Notes: generated by a model from the sequence alone, not told the origin. Shown: positions 19,845-30,724, counted from the first letter of the stretch. The stretch is DNA of 64,000 nt from Oscillospiraceae bacterium (GCA_015065785.1 SVPR01000005.1:62001-126000); one strand, 5' to 3'. A program made the numbers and translations.

Positions 19845-20792
19845 ATGTTAAAAAAATTATTGAAGCTCGCTCAAAAGGATTTATATGTTCAGGCGGTTTC
19901 TATTTTTGCTATACTGTTAAGTGTTACAGTCGTTGCAGTAGCTTATATTAAAACTACCGCTAATGATAAAAATGTTGATAACACAAACACATCATACAAT
20001 TACGAAACACTTCCACAACAAACACAATTTTCTACAAACTCGGCAATTGTGGCACCGTTAGATACAACACTTCCACAAACTGCAGCACCTAATGCCGGTT
20101 GGCAAAACACACCCGGCACACCACAGCAACAAACACCAAACGCAAACCAGGGTTCTTCTGTTTATTCCTGGAGCACACAAGAGATACTTTCTAAAATGAC
20201 TGCGGCTATTAACCAGACAAAAGCCTACAAGGGTAATTTAGCAGTTCACCACTCTGAAAGCTTCACCGCAAACATTACAGAATGTACCGGTGGTGCAATA
20301 GGTCAGCGTGTTGCTAATTCTCTTGTCGGGGCTGTTGTTAAGCCTACTGACCAGACATTAAATTTTGCTAATGGTACTGCACTTACCGATGAGGGCGAAA
20401 CAACACAGATTCTTCTTCCAAAGAACGGACAATTTTCACTTTCAAGTGCAGGTATTAAATCTGCTAAAGCGTATCAGGAGGGTGACAAAACAGTTCTTGT
20501 TGTTACACTTGTACAGGAAAATGTTAACGAAAAGACTGTTCCGCAACACAACGCAAAGGGCGTTGGTTACCTTGATGTAGCAAGTGTTGACCTTATGGGT
20601 ATGACTATAACCAATGGTGAAATTCAATATCTCGGCTCAAGCATTATGATAAAAGTAAATCAAGCTGGCTATGTAACCTACGCTAAATACACAATCCCTC
20701 TTCATGTTTACGGTGAGGGCGCAAGAGGTTCGTTAAGTGGCTACGCTGTATTTGACGGCGAACAGACTGAAATCTGGGAATTACCTCTATAA
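19845..20792 (+). CDS. Hypothetical membrane-anchored extracytoplasmic protein
   Basis: N-terminal TM helix, Gln/Thr/Pro-rich linker, globular C-terminus; RBS AGGAGG. Divergent from the two-component system. Confidence 0.6.
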   Translation: MLKKLLKLAQKDLYVQAVSIFAILLSVTVVAVAYIKTTANDKNVDNTNTSYNYETLPQQTQFSTNSAIVAPLDTTLPQTAAPNAGWQNTPGTPQQQTPNANQGSSVYSWSTQEILSKMTAAINQTKAYKGNLAVHHSESFTANITECTGGAIGQRVANSLVGAVVKPTDQTLNFANGTALTDEGETTQILLPKNGQFSLSSAGIKSAKAYQEGDKTVLVVTLVQENVNEKTVPQHNAKGVGYLDVASVDLMGMTITNGEIQYLGSSIMIKVNQAGYVTYAKYTIPLHVYGEGARGSLSGYAVFDGEQTEIWELPL

Positions 20793-20864
20793 TATTAATT
20801 AAACAAAAATGCAAATAATCCGAGCTTTCGGAATAATATAAAAAACATAAATATTGAGATAAGG

Positions 20865-22304
20865 ATGAAAAAAATGGGTATTAAAGAGACTGCTATTAAA
20901 TTGGCTGTTAAAAAAGGCGTTAAATATCTTAAAGAAGATGTTGACGCAAACTCAATTAAGTTGATTGACAAGGGCCTTAAGCTTACAGAGGGCAAGGACC
21001 TTTACCACAATGCACTTTTAAAGCTCAGAGAAGGTATGATTGACCCTAATCACGAATGGGCAAACTTTGTTAAGCATATCATTGAATATGTTGACGCAGA
21101 TATTATTGAAAAATTAGTACCACCTTTTATGAGCGCATTTATCCGTGGTTACGAATTAAGAAAAGAAGCTCAGAAAAAATATGACTGCAACATTCCTTGG
21201 GCTATTCTTTTAGACCCTACAACTGCTTGTAACTTAAGATGCACAGGCTGTTGGGCAGCAGACTATTCAAAAGCAAGTCAGCTTACTTATGATGATATTA
21301 CAAGCATCATTAAACAAGGTAAAGAAATCGGTACTTTCGTTTACCTTTACACAGGTGGCGAGCCACTTATGAGAAAGAAAGACTTAATCCGCATCTGTGA
21401 AGAAAATCCTGAATGTCTTTTCATTTCTTTCACAAATGGTACCTTAGTTGACGATGCATTTGCTGATGATGTTAAACGCGTTGGTAACTTATTACTCACA
21501 ATTTCAATTGAGGGTAATGAAGAAACCACTGACGCTCGTCGTGGTAAGGGTACATACCAAAAGGTTATTTCTGCTATGGAAAAGCTCAAAGCACGCGGTA
21601 TTCCTTTCGGTGCTTCTCTTTGCTACACAAAAGCTAATGCAGATGTTATTGCATCTGACGAATATGCAGATTTCCTTATTGATTTAGGCGTTATTTTCGC
21701 TTGGTACTTCACATTCGTTCCTGTTGGTGCAGATGCTACAAATGAGCTTATGGCAACTGCTGAGCAAAGAGAGCTTATGTATAACCAAATCAGAAAATGG
21801 CGTTTCACTAAAGGCTCTCAAAAGCCACTCTTTACTATCGACTTCTTCAATGATGGTGAATATGTTGGCGGTTGTGTTGCCGGTGGTAAGCAATATTTCC
21901 ACATCAGTGCAAACGGTGACTGCGAGCCTTGCGTTTTCGCTCACTACTCAAATGTAAATATTAAAGAAGCAACTCTTATTGATGCACTTCAGAGTCCTAT
22001 CTTTATGGCTTACAGAGAGCGTCAACCATTCAGTTCAAATATGCTTCGTCCTTGTCCTGTTATGGACCAACCCGGTGCTCTTAAGAGAATGGTTGAGGTT
22101 TCAGGTGCTAAATCAACTGACCTTAGCTGTCCTGAACCGGTTGAAGATTTATTCAACAAAATTGTTGATGTTTCTGCTAAATGGAAAGAAACCGCAGACA
22201 GAATGGAAAAGCAATATGGCTTTACAAATGTAAGACTCAGAAGTATCAGTATTTATGACGATGCTGAAGCAAATCACATTAAAGATTACGAAGATTTTGC
22301 TTAA
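20865..22304 (+). CDS. Radical SAM protein with C-terminal auxiliary Cys region
   Basis: TTACNLRCTGCWA; YTGGEPLMR; late Cys GGCVAGGKQYFHISANGDCEPCVFAHYS. Confidence 0.88.
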   Translation: MKKMGIKETAIKLAVKKGVKYLKEDVDANSIKLIDKGLKLTEGKDLYHNALLKLREGMIDPNHEWANFVKHIIEYVDADIIEKLVPPFMSAFIRGYELRKEAQKKYDCNIPWAILLDPTTACNLRCTGCWAADYSKASQLTYDDITSIIKQGKEIGTFVYLYTGGEPLMRKKDLIRICEENPECLFISFTNGTLVDDAFADDVKRVGNLLLTISIEGNEETTDARRGKGTYQKVISAMEKLKARGIPFGASLCYTKANADVIASDEYADFLIDLGVIFAWYFTFVPVGADATNELMATAEQRELMYNQIRKWRFTKGSQKPLFTIDFFNDGEYVGGCVAGGKQYFHISANGDCEPCVFAHYSNVNIKEATLIDALQSPIFMAYRERQPFSSNMLRPCPVMDQPGALKRMVEVSGAKSTDLSCPEPVEDLFNKIVDVSAKWKETADRMEKQYGFTNVRLRSISIYDDAEANHIKDYEDFA

Positions 22305-22318
22305 TAAAACAATTATAA

Positions 22319-22348
22319 CAGGCATCGAGTTATCTCGGTGCCTGTTTT
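22319..22348 (+). terminator. Rho-independent terminator
   Basis: CAGGCATCGAGTTATCTCGGTGCCTGTTTT. Confidence 0.8.
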
Positions 22349-22366
22349 AAAAAGGTGTTGAAATAG

Positions 22367-23959
22367 TTGGAAAAGCTTTTAGAAAAACAATTAGAAAGAG
22401 CCAAGAATCCCGAAAGTGTAGGAATTTCTTCAAAAGTTATAAGCGAAATGCTTGAAGAAATGGAACGAGAAGAATGTGAATTACACAGCCTTATGATTCT
22501 TCGTCACGGCAAGGTTGCAGTTGAAACATATCAGGCACCACTTAAAAGTGATGATGCTCATATGGTATATTCTGTAAGCAAGAGCTTTTTAGCGACTGCT
22601 TTTGGTTTTGCTTTAGATGAAGGACTCTTGACAAAAGAAACTAAATTTCTTGATATTTTCCCTGACTACAAACCAAAAAAGAAAGATAAATATTTAGAAA
22701 AACTCACAATAGCTCACCTTGTTTCTATGACAAGTGGTAAAGCGGCATCTGTAAAAGGAAGAACAGAAAAAGACTGGATAAACCTCTTTTTAAAGGCAAA
22801 ATGGGCATTTGAGCCCGGCACAGATTGGCGTTACATAAACGACAACTTCTATGTTGCAGCGGCGGCTATCAGCAGAGTTGCAAAAATGTCTGTTACAGAG
22901 TATTTAACTCCCCGCCTTTTCCTCCCACTTGGAATAGATGTTCCCGTATGGGAAAAATCGCCTACCGGTATTGAAGCAGGTGGCTGGGGACTTTTCTTAA
23001 AAACAGAAGATATTGCAAAGCTTATTCTCTGCTATATGAACGGTGGTAAATATAACGGTGAACAGGTTATTCCTGAATGGTGGACTAAAGAAGCAACAAG
23101 TTATCATAACGATAACTCCGGTTCACAATCAAAACCCGACTGCAAAGCGGGTTACGGTTATGGCTTCTGGCGCTGTGCGGGAATGGAAAACACTTACCGT
23201 TGCGAAGGACTCTATTCACAATATGCAATTGCAATTCCTGATTACGATGCTTGCGTAATTACAACAAGCAGTAACTCAAATCTTCAACAGACACTTGATA
23301 TTATATGGAAATATATTAAAGCTTCTTTTATTGAAGAAATTGACACAGAAGCTACAGTAAAATGTGAATTAGCCCCTGAAGCACCACCTGTTGTCACAGA
23401 AAGAAGTCCTTTAGAAAAAGAAATTGAGGGCAAGGTTTACTCTTTAAGAAAGCCGATTTTTGTAAACAAAGCGGCACATTTACCTGTAAGTGCTTTGCCA
23501 ATGCCTGTTGTTTATTACCTCGAAAATCCGGGCGGTAATATGACAGATATCTCTTTCAAATTCAATGAATACGGCTTCCATTTCAGCTGGTCTGAAGATG
23601 GCGACGAAAAAAATACTATACCTGTTGGTATGAACGGCACACCTTTAAATGGCGAAATCCATTTAAGCGGTCTTACTTATAAGGTTATTTCTGACGCTCA
23701 TTGGGAGGACGAAAAAACTCTTACAATTACAATAAGAGCACTTTCCGCAGTAGCAAAAAGAATTCTCACATTCAAATTTGATGGTGACAAAATTGCTATG
23801 TACCCCGATGTTTACCCAGGTCTTGAAAAGAAAGCAAGAATTTTAGGTGACACATTAAAGAATGTATTAAAGGGTGCATATTTCCATGCGTGGATTGACT
23901 TTTTAGTGCCGAGGATGAAGAAGATACTGTTTCCGAAACACACAGGGCGCGCTCGATGA
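22367..23959 (+). CDS. Serine beta-lactamase-like hydrolase (class C / beta-lactamase family)
   Basis: YSVSKSFLATAFG (SxxK), RYINDNFYVAAAAISR (YxN-like). TTG start. Confidence 0.85.
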   Translation: MEKLLEKQLERAKNPESVGISSKVISEMLEEMEREECELHSLMILRHGKVAVETYQAPLKSDDAHMVYSVSKSFLATAFGFALDEGLLTKETKFLDIFPDYKPKKKDKYLEKLTIAHLVSMTSGKAASVKGRTEKDWINLFLKAKWAFEPGTDWRYINDNFYVAAAAISRVAKMSVTEYLTPRLFLPLGIDVPVWEKSPTGIEAGGWGLFLKTEDIAKLILCYMNGGKYNGEQVIPEWWTKEATSYHNDNSGSQSKPDCKAGYGYGFWRCAGMENTYRCEGLYSQYAIAIPDYDACVITTSSNSNLQQTLDIIWKYIKASFIEEIDTEATVKCELAPEAPPVVTERSPLEKEIEGKVYSLRKPIFVNKAAHLPVSALPMPVVYYLENPGGNMTDISFKFNEYGFHFSWSEDGDEKNTIPVGMNGTPLNGEIHLSGLTYKVISDAHWEDEKTLTITIRALSAVAKRILTFKFDGDKIAMYPDVYPGLEKKARILGDTLKNVLKGAYFHAWIDFLVPRMKKILFPKHTGRAR

Positions 23960-23998
23960 ATGCAGATGTAAAATTCAAATTTATATCTTTATAATTTT

Positions 23999-24041
23999 TT
24001 ACACCCTACAGAAAATTTTTAAAATTATCTGTAGGGTGTAA
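23999..24041. terminator. Bidirectional terminator between convergent genes
   Basis: TTACACCCTACAGA...TCTGTAGGGTGTAA. Confidence 0.85.
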
Positions 24042-24050
24042 TTCTATATC

Positions 24051-24467
24051 CTAATTCAAACTTTCATTCAACTTTTTTGTACATTTTCGTGTTGCCACAA
24101 AAACAATACCCCAGATTATTAAATAGCCAAGAATAAAGCAACCAGTGAATATCATTATTGGTTTAAGCGATGATTGAAGCCAACCATTGAAAAGGTAAAG
24201 TAGAATATAATCAAGGTAAAGCACAACTCCGTGAATAAGTGCGGCAGAAAATGGTGAGAGTTTATCAATAGTATAAATCACAGTAACTCCAGCGGCAATA
24301 AACGCTAATAGTGTTGATGAGAATATTCCTGTTACAACCTCACCTACTGTAAAACTTTCAACTGCACTAACTAAACCTAATATGCCATATACGATTGCTA
24401 ACACAAGCGGTCCACCAAAACAAAAACTCATTCCTCGTTTTAAAAACTCAACTACATATTTTCTCAT
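24051..24467 (-). CDS. DUF3021 family membrane protein
   Basis: Four-TM small protein directly downstream of a LytTR gene, the usual DUF3021 context. Confidence 0.75.
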   Translation of the reverse strand: MRKYVVEFLKRGMSFCFGGPLVLAIVYGILGLVSAVESFTVGEVVTGIFSSTLLAFIAAGVTVIYTIDKLSPFSAALIHGVVLYLDYILLYLFNGWLQSSLKPIMIFTGCFILGYLIIWGIVFVATRKCTKKLNESLN

Positions 24468-24901
24468 TTTATTAGCCTCCTTTTAACTTGTGGCAAACAT
24501 CTTCTTGAAATATAATCATTATAACCTGACTTAAATTCAACATTAACTCCACCACTGTAAGTTGATATAAATTTTTTAATTCTGTTGATATTTGCAACTG
24601 ACGATTTATTGATTCTGATAAAAGAGCTGGTAAGTATTTTTTCAACTTCGTAAAGACGATTTTTTATTAAGAATTTTCCGTTTTCTGTTATTGCCCATAC
24701 CTTGTTGTCAATAACCGTTACACACTCTATATTTTTTATTTCTAATATAACAGTTTCGTCTTCACCAAAAGCGACAATTTTATTTTCACCAACATATTCT
24801 TTTACAAGGTTTTCTATTCTGTCAGTTAGTTCGTTGGATTTTTTCACTCTTGCAGTTATCAGTTCTTCATTTTCTTCATCAATTATCAGTTGAAACTTCA
24901 T
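24464..24901 (-). CDS. LytTR-type DNA-binding regulator
   Basis: LEKILTSSFIRINKSSVANINRIKKF-type LytTR core and GYNDYISRRCLPQVKRRL; start at MKFQLII after AGGAG. Confidence 0.85.
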   Translation of the reverse strand: MKFQLIIDEENEELITARVKKSNELTDRIENLVKEYVGENKIVAFGEDETVILEIKNIECVTVIDNKVWAITENGKFLIKNRLYEVEKILTSSFIRINKSSVANINRIKKFISTYSGGVNVEFKSGYNDYISRRCLPQVKRRLIK

Positions 24902-25000
24902 TTCATCAACTCCTTTCATTTTTGTTATATCATATTTTTTCTTATTTGTGTGAAATTTAAAGCAACTGGTTGGTTTTTAAATACAAGCGGTAAAAAAATA

Positions 25001-25037
25001 TCTCTCCACAGTATTTTGAGAAAATACTGTGGAGAGA
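25001..25037 (-). terminator. Rho-independent terminator of the GH3 gene
   Basis: TCTCTCCACAGTATTTT gag AAAATACTGTGGAGAGA, 17-bp perfect stem followed on the minus strand by a T-run. Confidence 0.85.
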
Positions 25038-25043
25038 ATATCT

Positions 25044-27521
25044 TTAGATATTATTCAAAAGTTCCGGCAAGCCTTTAATTACACTTGGCAAAGCCTTAAC
25101 AATAAGCTTAATAATACCCCATGTTAATGGCTCTTTATCGTTGAGAATGTCAAGAAGTCTGTTTGCCATTTTCGGACTGAACACGCCCATTGACATTGAA
25201 ATAAAGTTCTTAACAGGTGTCTGAACTGCAATAGCATAAGCCATACCGTCAGTACCGATAAGCTTGCCAATAAGGTTGCAAATCTTTTTACCGTTCTTAC
25301 CCTGGCAAGAATCTTCAAGTGTATTTGCGAATGTAAGATTCGGATAATCTACAACATTCTTTTCAGGAATTTTGTAACCTAAAAGCTTCTCAAATTGTTC
25401 GTCGGTAATATTCTTAACATCAGCATTTATATATGCAGGATACATCGCTTTCATATCAGGAACTTCTGCGGTACTGGTAGAAGTTACATTTACTGAAGAA
25501 GTAAGAAGAATATCTCTTGAAGAAGCACCAACAAGAATGTTATATTTACCGCTTTCTACATGCCAATCGTGAATTTCTACATTGTAGAATGCGAATGACC
25601 TTTTTGAAAGCTCGATTTCTACTTCTTTTTCTTCGCCTGCTTTTAAGTAAACCTTTTTAAAGCCTTTTAATTCTTTTTCTGCTCTGAAGATTTTGCTATC
25701 CTCTTTAGAAACATAAAGCTGAGCAATTTCTGCACCATCTTTATCGCCAATGTTTTTAACTTTAAATTTAACTGTGATTGTGTCAGTATCTTTAATATCA
25801 TCTGCTGAAACAGAAATATCACTATACTCAAATTTTGTGTATGAAAGACCGAAACCGAATGGGTAACGAACATCCTTTTTTGCTGTATCGTAATAACGAT
25901 AACCAATATAAATACCCTCTCTGTATTCAACAGTTGTGTTGTTGCCGGGGAAGTAATCATAGCAAGGTGTGTCTTCAAGTGCATAAGGATAAGTTTCAGC
26001 AAGCTTACCAGATGGGTTAACATCACCAAAGAGAAGGTCAACAACTGCACTACCGCTTGCTTCACCGCCTAAGAAGCTGTGAAGAATTGCTTTTGCGTTA
26101 TTTTCCCAAGGCATTTCAATTACTGCACCGCCAGCAAGAACTAAAACGACATTTTCATTTGCTGTTTTAACTGCATTGATAAGTGCAACATGCTCCGGTG
26201 GAATTCTTAAATGGCTTCTGTCAAAGCCCTCTGATTCAAAAACATCTGTAAGACCAACGAAAACTAATGCAATGTCTGCATTTTTCGCAGCTGCTACTGC
26301 TTCATTTATATATGCATCCTGTGTCTTTTTCTTGCTCTCTTTCTTTGTAAGAGCATAACCCTCAGCGTAAGTAACATTAATTCCTCGGTCGAACATTGTG
26401 TCGAAAGCATTATCAAGCTTAATCGGATTAACAAGTGAGCTACCTGCACCCTGATGACGAGGCTTTTTAGCCATCTGACCGATTACTGCATATTTTTTAT
26501 CCTTTTTAAGAGGAAGAATATCTTCTTCATTCTTTAAGAGTACCATTGAATCCTGAGCAACTTTTCTTGCGAATTCGTGGTGCTCTGCTTCGTTATATGT
26601 ATGCTCGCCTAAAACTTCTTTTGCTTTAAAGATAACATCAAGAACGCCGTCAACCATTTCGTTAAGCTGGTCTTCTGTAATTCTGCCGTCACGGACTGCA
26701 TCAGCAATCTCCCTGTTACCCTCACCATTAGAGGTTGGCATTTCAAGATTCTGACCTGCAAGAAGACCGGGAACACGCTCGTTTTCTGCACCCCAGTCAG
26801 TAACAATCATACCCTCGAAGCCGAATTCATCTCTTAAAACATCAGTAAGGAGCCATTTGTTTTCAGCACCATAAATACCATTAAGGCGGTTATACATACA
26901 CATAACAGTCCAGGGCTGTGCTTCTTTTACTGCGATTTCAAATGCTGTGAGATATATTTCTCTTAAAGTACGCTCATCTACAACAGCGTTAACTGTCATA
27001 CGACGGGTTTCCTGATTATTAACTGCGTAGTGCTTTAAAGATGTACCAACGCCCTTGCTCTGAACACCATTACAGAATGCTGCTGAAAGCTTACCGGCAA
27101 GAAGTGGATCTTCTGAAAAATATTCAAAGTTTCTGCCACAGAGTGGTGAACGCTTCATATTGATACCTGGGCCTAAAAGAACTGAAACCTTTTCTTTAAG
27201 TGACTCCTCACCTAAACGAACGCCCATCTGGTAGAGTAATTCAGGATTCCATGAGCAAGCAGTAGTTGCTGCTGTCGGGTAACAGATTGCAGGAACACCA
27301 CCTAAGAAGTTATCGCTCTTTTTTTGTTGCTCCTTTAATTCTTTTTTCTTTTCCTTATCTTTAGTGCCTACACTGTTTCTGATTCCGTGAGGGCCGTCAC
27401 TCCAGAGAATTGCAGGAATGCCGTATTTCTCAATAGAATCAGTGTGCCAATAATCTTTACCTGAACAAAAACGAACTTTTTCTTCAAGTGTCATTTGGTT
27501 TATAATATCCGCGTGTTTCAT
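25044..27521 (-). CDS. Glycoside hydrolase family 3 (beta-glucosidase-like)
   Basis: WSDGPHGIRN; LGPGINMKRSPLCGRNFEYFSEDP; GFEGMIVTDWGAEN; fibronectin III-like C-terminus. Confidence 0.93.
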   Translation of the reverse strand: MKHADIINQMTLEEKVRFCSGKDYWHTDSIEKYGIPAILWSDGPHGIRNSVGTKDKEKKKELKEQQKKSDNFLGGVPAICYPTAATTACSWNPELLYQMGVRLGEESLKEKVSVLLGPGINMKRSPLCGRNFEYFSEDPLLAGKLSAAFCNGVQSKGVGTSLKHYAVNNQETRRMTVNAVVDERTLREIYLTAFEIAVKEAQPWTVMCMYNRLNGIYGAENKWLLTDVLRDEFGFEGMIVTDWGAENERVPGLLAGQNLEMPTSNGEGNREIADAVRDGRITEDQLNEMVDGVLDVIFKAKEVLGEHTYNEAEHHEFARKVAQDSMVLLKNEEDILPLKKDKKYAVIGQMAKKPRHQGAGSSLVNPIKLDNAFDTMFDRGINVTYAEGYALTKKESKKKTQDAYINEAVAAAKNADIALVFVGLTDVFESEGFDRSHLRIPPEHVALINAVKTANENVVLVLAGGAVIEMPWENNAKAILHSFLGGEASGSAVVDLLFGDVNPSGKLAETYPYALEDTPCYDYFPGNNTTVEYREGIYIGYRYYDTAKKDVRYPFGFGLSYTKFEYSDISVSADDIKDTDTITVKFKVKNIGDKDGAEIAQLYVSKEDSKIFRAEKELKGFKKVYLKAGEEKEVEIELSKRSFAFYNVEIHDWHVESGKYNILVGASSRDILLTSSVNVTSTSTAEVPDMKAMYPAYINADVKNITDEQFEKLLGYKIPEKNVVDYPNLTFANTLEDSCQGKNGKKICNLIGKLIGTDGMAYAIAVQTPVKNFISMSMGVFSPKMANRLLDILNDKEPLTWGIIKLIVKALPSVIKGLPELLNNI

Positions 27522-27542
27522 TTTTTACCTCCAAAAGTTTAA

Positions 27543-29240
27543 TTATATTTCTTTCTTACTATTTTCGCCTGTATTCCAATTGATTAAATGCTCGAACTTT
27601 TTGCCGTTTTCTTCGCAAGTGAGCTTAACCCAGTTATCACCCTCGTAAATTGCATCAAGCACTTTAACAGTTGGTGCACTGTATGTTTTCATAAGTTCTG
27701 CGCTTTGTTTTTCGTCATAGTTTGCAGCATTATCAGATGTAAATATAATTGTACCTAAATTTCTGCAAAGGTCTGCCCATAAAACTCGTTGTTCCCAGGT
27801 GATTCCGAGCTTTTTCTTACTCTTTCTGTCACCGTCAACCTCTTTTAAAGCATTTCTTAAATAGAAAACATCAGGGTCGTTGCCGAATACTCTGCCGTTG
27901 AGTCCTCTGCGGAAAATTGTATTTTTAATTGCAGTCTGAACAGAAACAATTTCTCTGTTTACTTTACTCTTAACAGGAACTGGCTCAAATACTAAATCAA
28001 CATCGCTACCAATTCGGCAATAATCAACCTTGCCAAAAGCCGGTCCCAACGGAACGCCACAGCCTAAAATAAGCTTTTCGCCAACACATTCTCTTAAAAG
28101 TGCCATAGCATCGCACATAATTTCACCACGGCTCTTGCCGTTTCTCGGAACGATACAAGCAGTGTAAAGGAAGTCGAGCTTTACCATATCGAAGCCCCAT
28201 GTGTTGAGAATTGTGTTAAAGAATTGCTTGATGTATGCGGCACATTCCGGATTATAAAAATCGAGTGTGTAGCAATCCCTGCCAAGACCTACAAAACCAT
28301 AAACAGGTTTACCATCCGGTTTTTTAACAATCCATTCAGGGTGATTTTTAGCAACAACTGAATTCTTCTGAATATAGAACGGTGCAAGCCAGAGTCCTGC
28401 AAGCCAGCCTTTAGCGTGAATTTCATCTGCAATATATTTCATACCCTTAGGGAATTTTTCATTTGGAACTTCCCAGTCACCTATAAAGCTCTGGTAACCG
28501 TCATCAATCTGGAAAATGTTTATATCTGCACCTGTTGCCTTTAGTGCTTCAAGGTCACGGATTATAATTTCCTCTGTAATATCGGTGTAGTAGTTGTACC
28601 AGCTTGTGTAGCCGTTAATTCTGTTTGTTTTTGGTTTTTCAATACCCATAATGGTGAAGTATTCCTCAAAAATTGCGTCGTGTTCACCATTTAAAACAAC
28701 TGCATCTAAAACAGTCACTTCGCCGTTTATTACTTTACATTCTAAATCCTTTTCAACAATAATTGTGTTTGCGTTTGTGTCAAAATTTAAAATTGTGTAG
28801 CCCTCTTTTTCACTTAAGCTACCAATAAGCGTAAAGTCATTACCTGTACGGATATATGAATATGTATAGCCGTGGAATACACCTGACTTATCAGGATAAT
28901 TTCTGAACATATAGTCGCCACTGCAGCCTGCCATATTAAAGCCTAAAGGAATTGATTTAACGAGCTTGTTCATCCCTCTGTAAAGCTCGTTCTTTTTATA
29001 TTCCCTTGTCATACTCCAGCTCTGGTAGCCGTTTGGCATAATTCGGACATCATCAGGATATTTGTAATCTGCGATTACTTTAAGATTTACCAATTCCAAT
29101 TCACTTTCAGTCTTTAAAGTAACCTTGAGAGCTTTACCGTCAAACGAGAAATTTACAGCTAAATCTTTACTGTTTTCAGAAAACGCAACTGTCTTTCCAT
29201 TTGATTTGTAATTAACTGCAATTTTTGCATTACTGAACAT
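27543..29240 (-). CDS. GH36-type alpha-galactosidase
   Basis: INIFQIDDGYQSFIGDWEV; WGFDMVKLDFLYTACIVPRNGKSRGEIMCDA; start at MFSNAKIAV. Confidence 0.87.
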   Translation of the reverse strand: MFSNAKIAVNYKSNGKTVAFSENSKDLAVNFSFDGKALKVTLKTESELELVNLKVIADYKYPDDVRIMPNGYQSWSMTREYKKNELYRGMNKLVKSIPLGFNMAGCSGDYMFRNYPDKSGVFHGYTYSYIRTGNDFTLIGSLSEKEGYTILNFDTNANTIIVEKDLECKVINGEVTVLDAVVLNGEHDAIFEEYFTIMGIEKPKTNRINGYTSWYNYYTDITEEIIIRDLEALKATGADINIFQIDDGYQSFIGDWEVPNEKFPKGMKYIADEIHAKGWLAGLWLAPFYIQKNSVVAKNHPEWIVKKPDGKPVYGFVGLGRDCYTLDFYNPECAAYIKQFFNTILNTWGFDMVKLDFLYTACIVPRNGKSRGEIMCDAMALLRECVGEKLILGCGVPLGPAFGKVDYCRIGSDVDLVFEPVPVKSKVNREIVSVQTAIKNTIFRRGLNGRVFGNDPDVFYLRNALKEVDGDRKSKKKLGITWEQRVLWADLCRNLGTIIFTSDNAANYDEKQSAELMKTYSAPTVKVLDAIYEGDNWVKLTCEENGKKFEHLINWNTGENSKKEI

Positions 29241-29387
29241 AGTTTTTGCACCTTTCAAACGAGAATTTAGTTTACAAAATATTTTAACATAAACTAACAA
29301 AAAACACAATGTAATTATCTCCAATAAATCATAACAAAAATTAGTAAAAACAACAGTAAAAAAGTCGTTTTTTTCGGTCGTTTCGTA

Positions 29388-29416
29388 TTGACTTATTTTG
29401 AAAAAAGGCATAAAAT
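29388..29416 (+). promoter_or_regulatory. sigmaA-type promoter of the atp operon
   Basis: TTGACT-N17-TAAAAT, about 26 nt before the MALIFSG start. Confidence 0.75.
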
Positions 29417-29441
29417 TAACATTGATATGCGAGGTGACTTA

Positions 29442-29735
29442 ATGGCATTAATTTTTTCGGGTATCGCTTACGGCATTTTAGAAATTTTTTTACTTAATTT
29501 ATTGCTTAAAAATGTTTTAAAGGGCAATATGACAAGCTCTGTCATATTTCTTTTCATAAAGCTTATTTCTTATGCCGTAGCTTTAGCACTTATCTACTTT
29601 TTCTTTTTAGATTCAGTAAAGTATTTAGCAATAGGCTATACTGTGGGTGTTATAATTTCTATTCCATTTATTTTACTGCTTTCAAAAAAGAATAACAATA
29701 TTATTAAATCCAACGAAGGAGATGATAATAAATGA
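29442..29735 (+). CDS. Small hydrophobic protein at ATP synthase operon start (AtpI-like position)
   Basis: Multiple TM helices; GAGGTGA RBS; track start 29388 lies inside the promoter. Confidence 0.6.
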   Translation: MALIFSGIAYGILEIFLLNLLLKNVLKGNMTSSVIFLFIKLISYAVALALIYFFFLDSVKYLAIGYTVGVIISIPFILLLSKKNNNIIKSNEGDDNK

Positions 29736-30673
29736 GTACGGCTGAACTGATTAAAATCGGTTTGAGCGTAGTCGTTTTTGTCCTTTGTCTTGTCGGAAAT
29801 ATTCACTTTAAAGGAGTGCTTAAAAACTTCGGTGATGATTTCGATAAAAAGAAGTTCAAAAAGAAAAAAAGACTAAAAACACTATGCTTTTCAGGAATGC
29901 TCATAAGCGTATGGTTTGCTTTTGGTGTATTTGTTACATGGTTCTCAGGCAAACACAGCGGTATGCACATTGAATTTTCAATGTTCGGTGACAGAAGCTC
30001 TGTTGAGCTTTTCGGTCTGAAATTAGGCGAAACAACAATTTACACAATGATTATTGTCTTAATTGTTCTTGTTCTTTGTCTTCTTTTCAGATTCCTGGTT
30101 TTTCCAAAATTCAAGGAAAAGCCTGAGGGCTTTCAGAATGTTATTGAGCTTTGTGTAGAAACAATTGAAAATTTCTGCATAAATGCAACTGACAAAAAGG
30201 CAGGTAAAAGTCTTGCACCTTATATGTTCTCACTTGCAATTTATTTAATACTCAGTGCAAGTTTTGAACTATTCGGTTTAAGAGCACCTACATCTGACCT
30301 TGTTGTTACATTCTCAATGGGTCTTTTAACATTCATTCTTCTCAATTACCACGGCTTCAGAAAATTGGGATTTGGCGGAAGACTCAAAGCAATGGGCGGT
30401 CCTATGCCGGCTATGAGACCTATTATGATACCTATGAAAATCGTCAGTGACATAGCTGTGCCTATCTCGCTTGCCTGCCGTCTTTTCGGTAATATGCTCG
30501 GTGGTATGATAGTTATGGAGCTTTTAAAAGGCGCTTTAGGTGGATACGCGGCAGGTATTCCGGGTATTGCAGGTTTATACTTCAACCTTTTCCACCCACT
30601 TATTCAGGCTTATATTTTCATTACTCTCTCGCTCACATTTATTGACGAAGCGATGGAGTCAAGTGAAGAATAA
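29732..30673 (+). CDS. atpB: F0F1 ATP synthase subunit a
   Basis: SLACRLFGNMLGGMIVMELL; LFHPLIQAYIFITLSLTFIDEAME. Confidence 0.93.
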   Translation: MSTAELIKIGLSVVVFVLCLVGNIHFKGVLKNFGDDFDKKKFKKKKRLKTLCFSGMLISVWFAFGVFVTWFSGKHSGMHIEFSMFGDRSSVELFGLKLGETTIYTMIIVLIVLVLCLLFRFLVFPKFKEKPEGFQNVIELCVETIENFCINATDKKAGKSLAPYMFSLAIYLILSASFELFGLRAPTSDLVVTFSMGLLTFILLNYHGFRKLGFGGRLKAMGGPMPAMRPIMIPMKIVSDIAVPISLACRLFGNMLGGMIVMELLKGALGGYAAGIPGIAGLYFNLFHPLIQAYIFITLSLTFIDEAMESSEE

Positions 30674-30724
30674 AACATAAAAACAAAATTAAATTTAATT
30701 TTAAATTTTCGGAGGTAATTTATT

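Noticed and set aside
29388-29441. N-terminal extension MTYFEKRHKINIDMRGDL of the first atp operon ORF
   Set aside because: This segment overlaps a TTGACT-N17-TAAAAT promoter; the RBS-preceded start is 29442.
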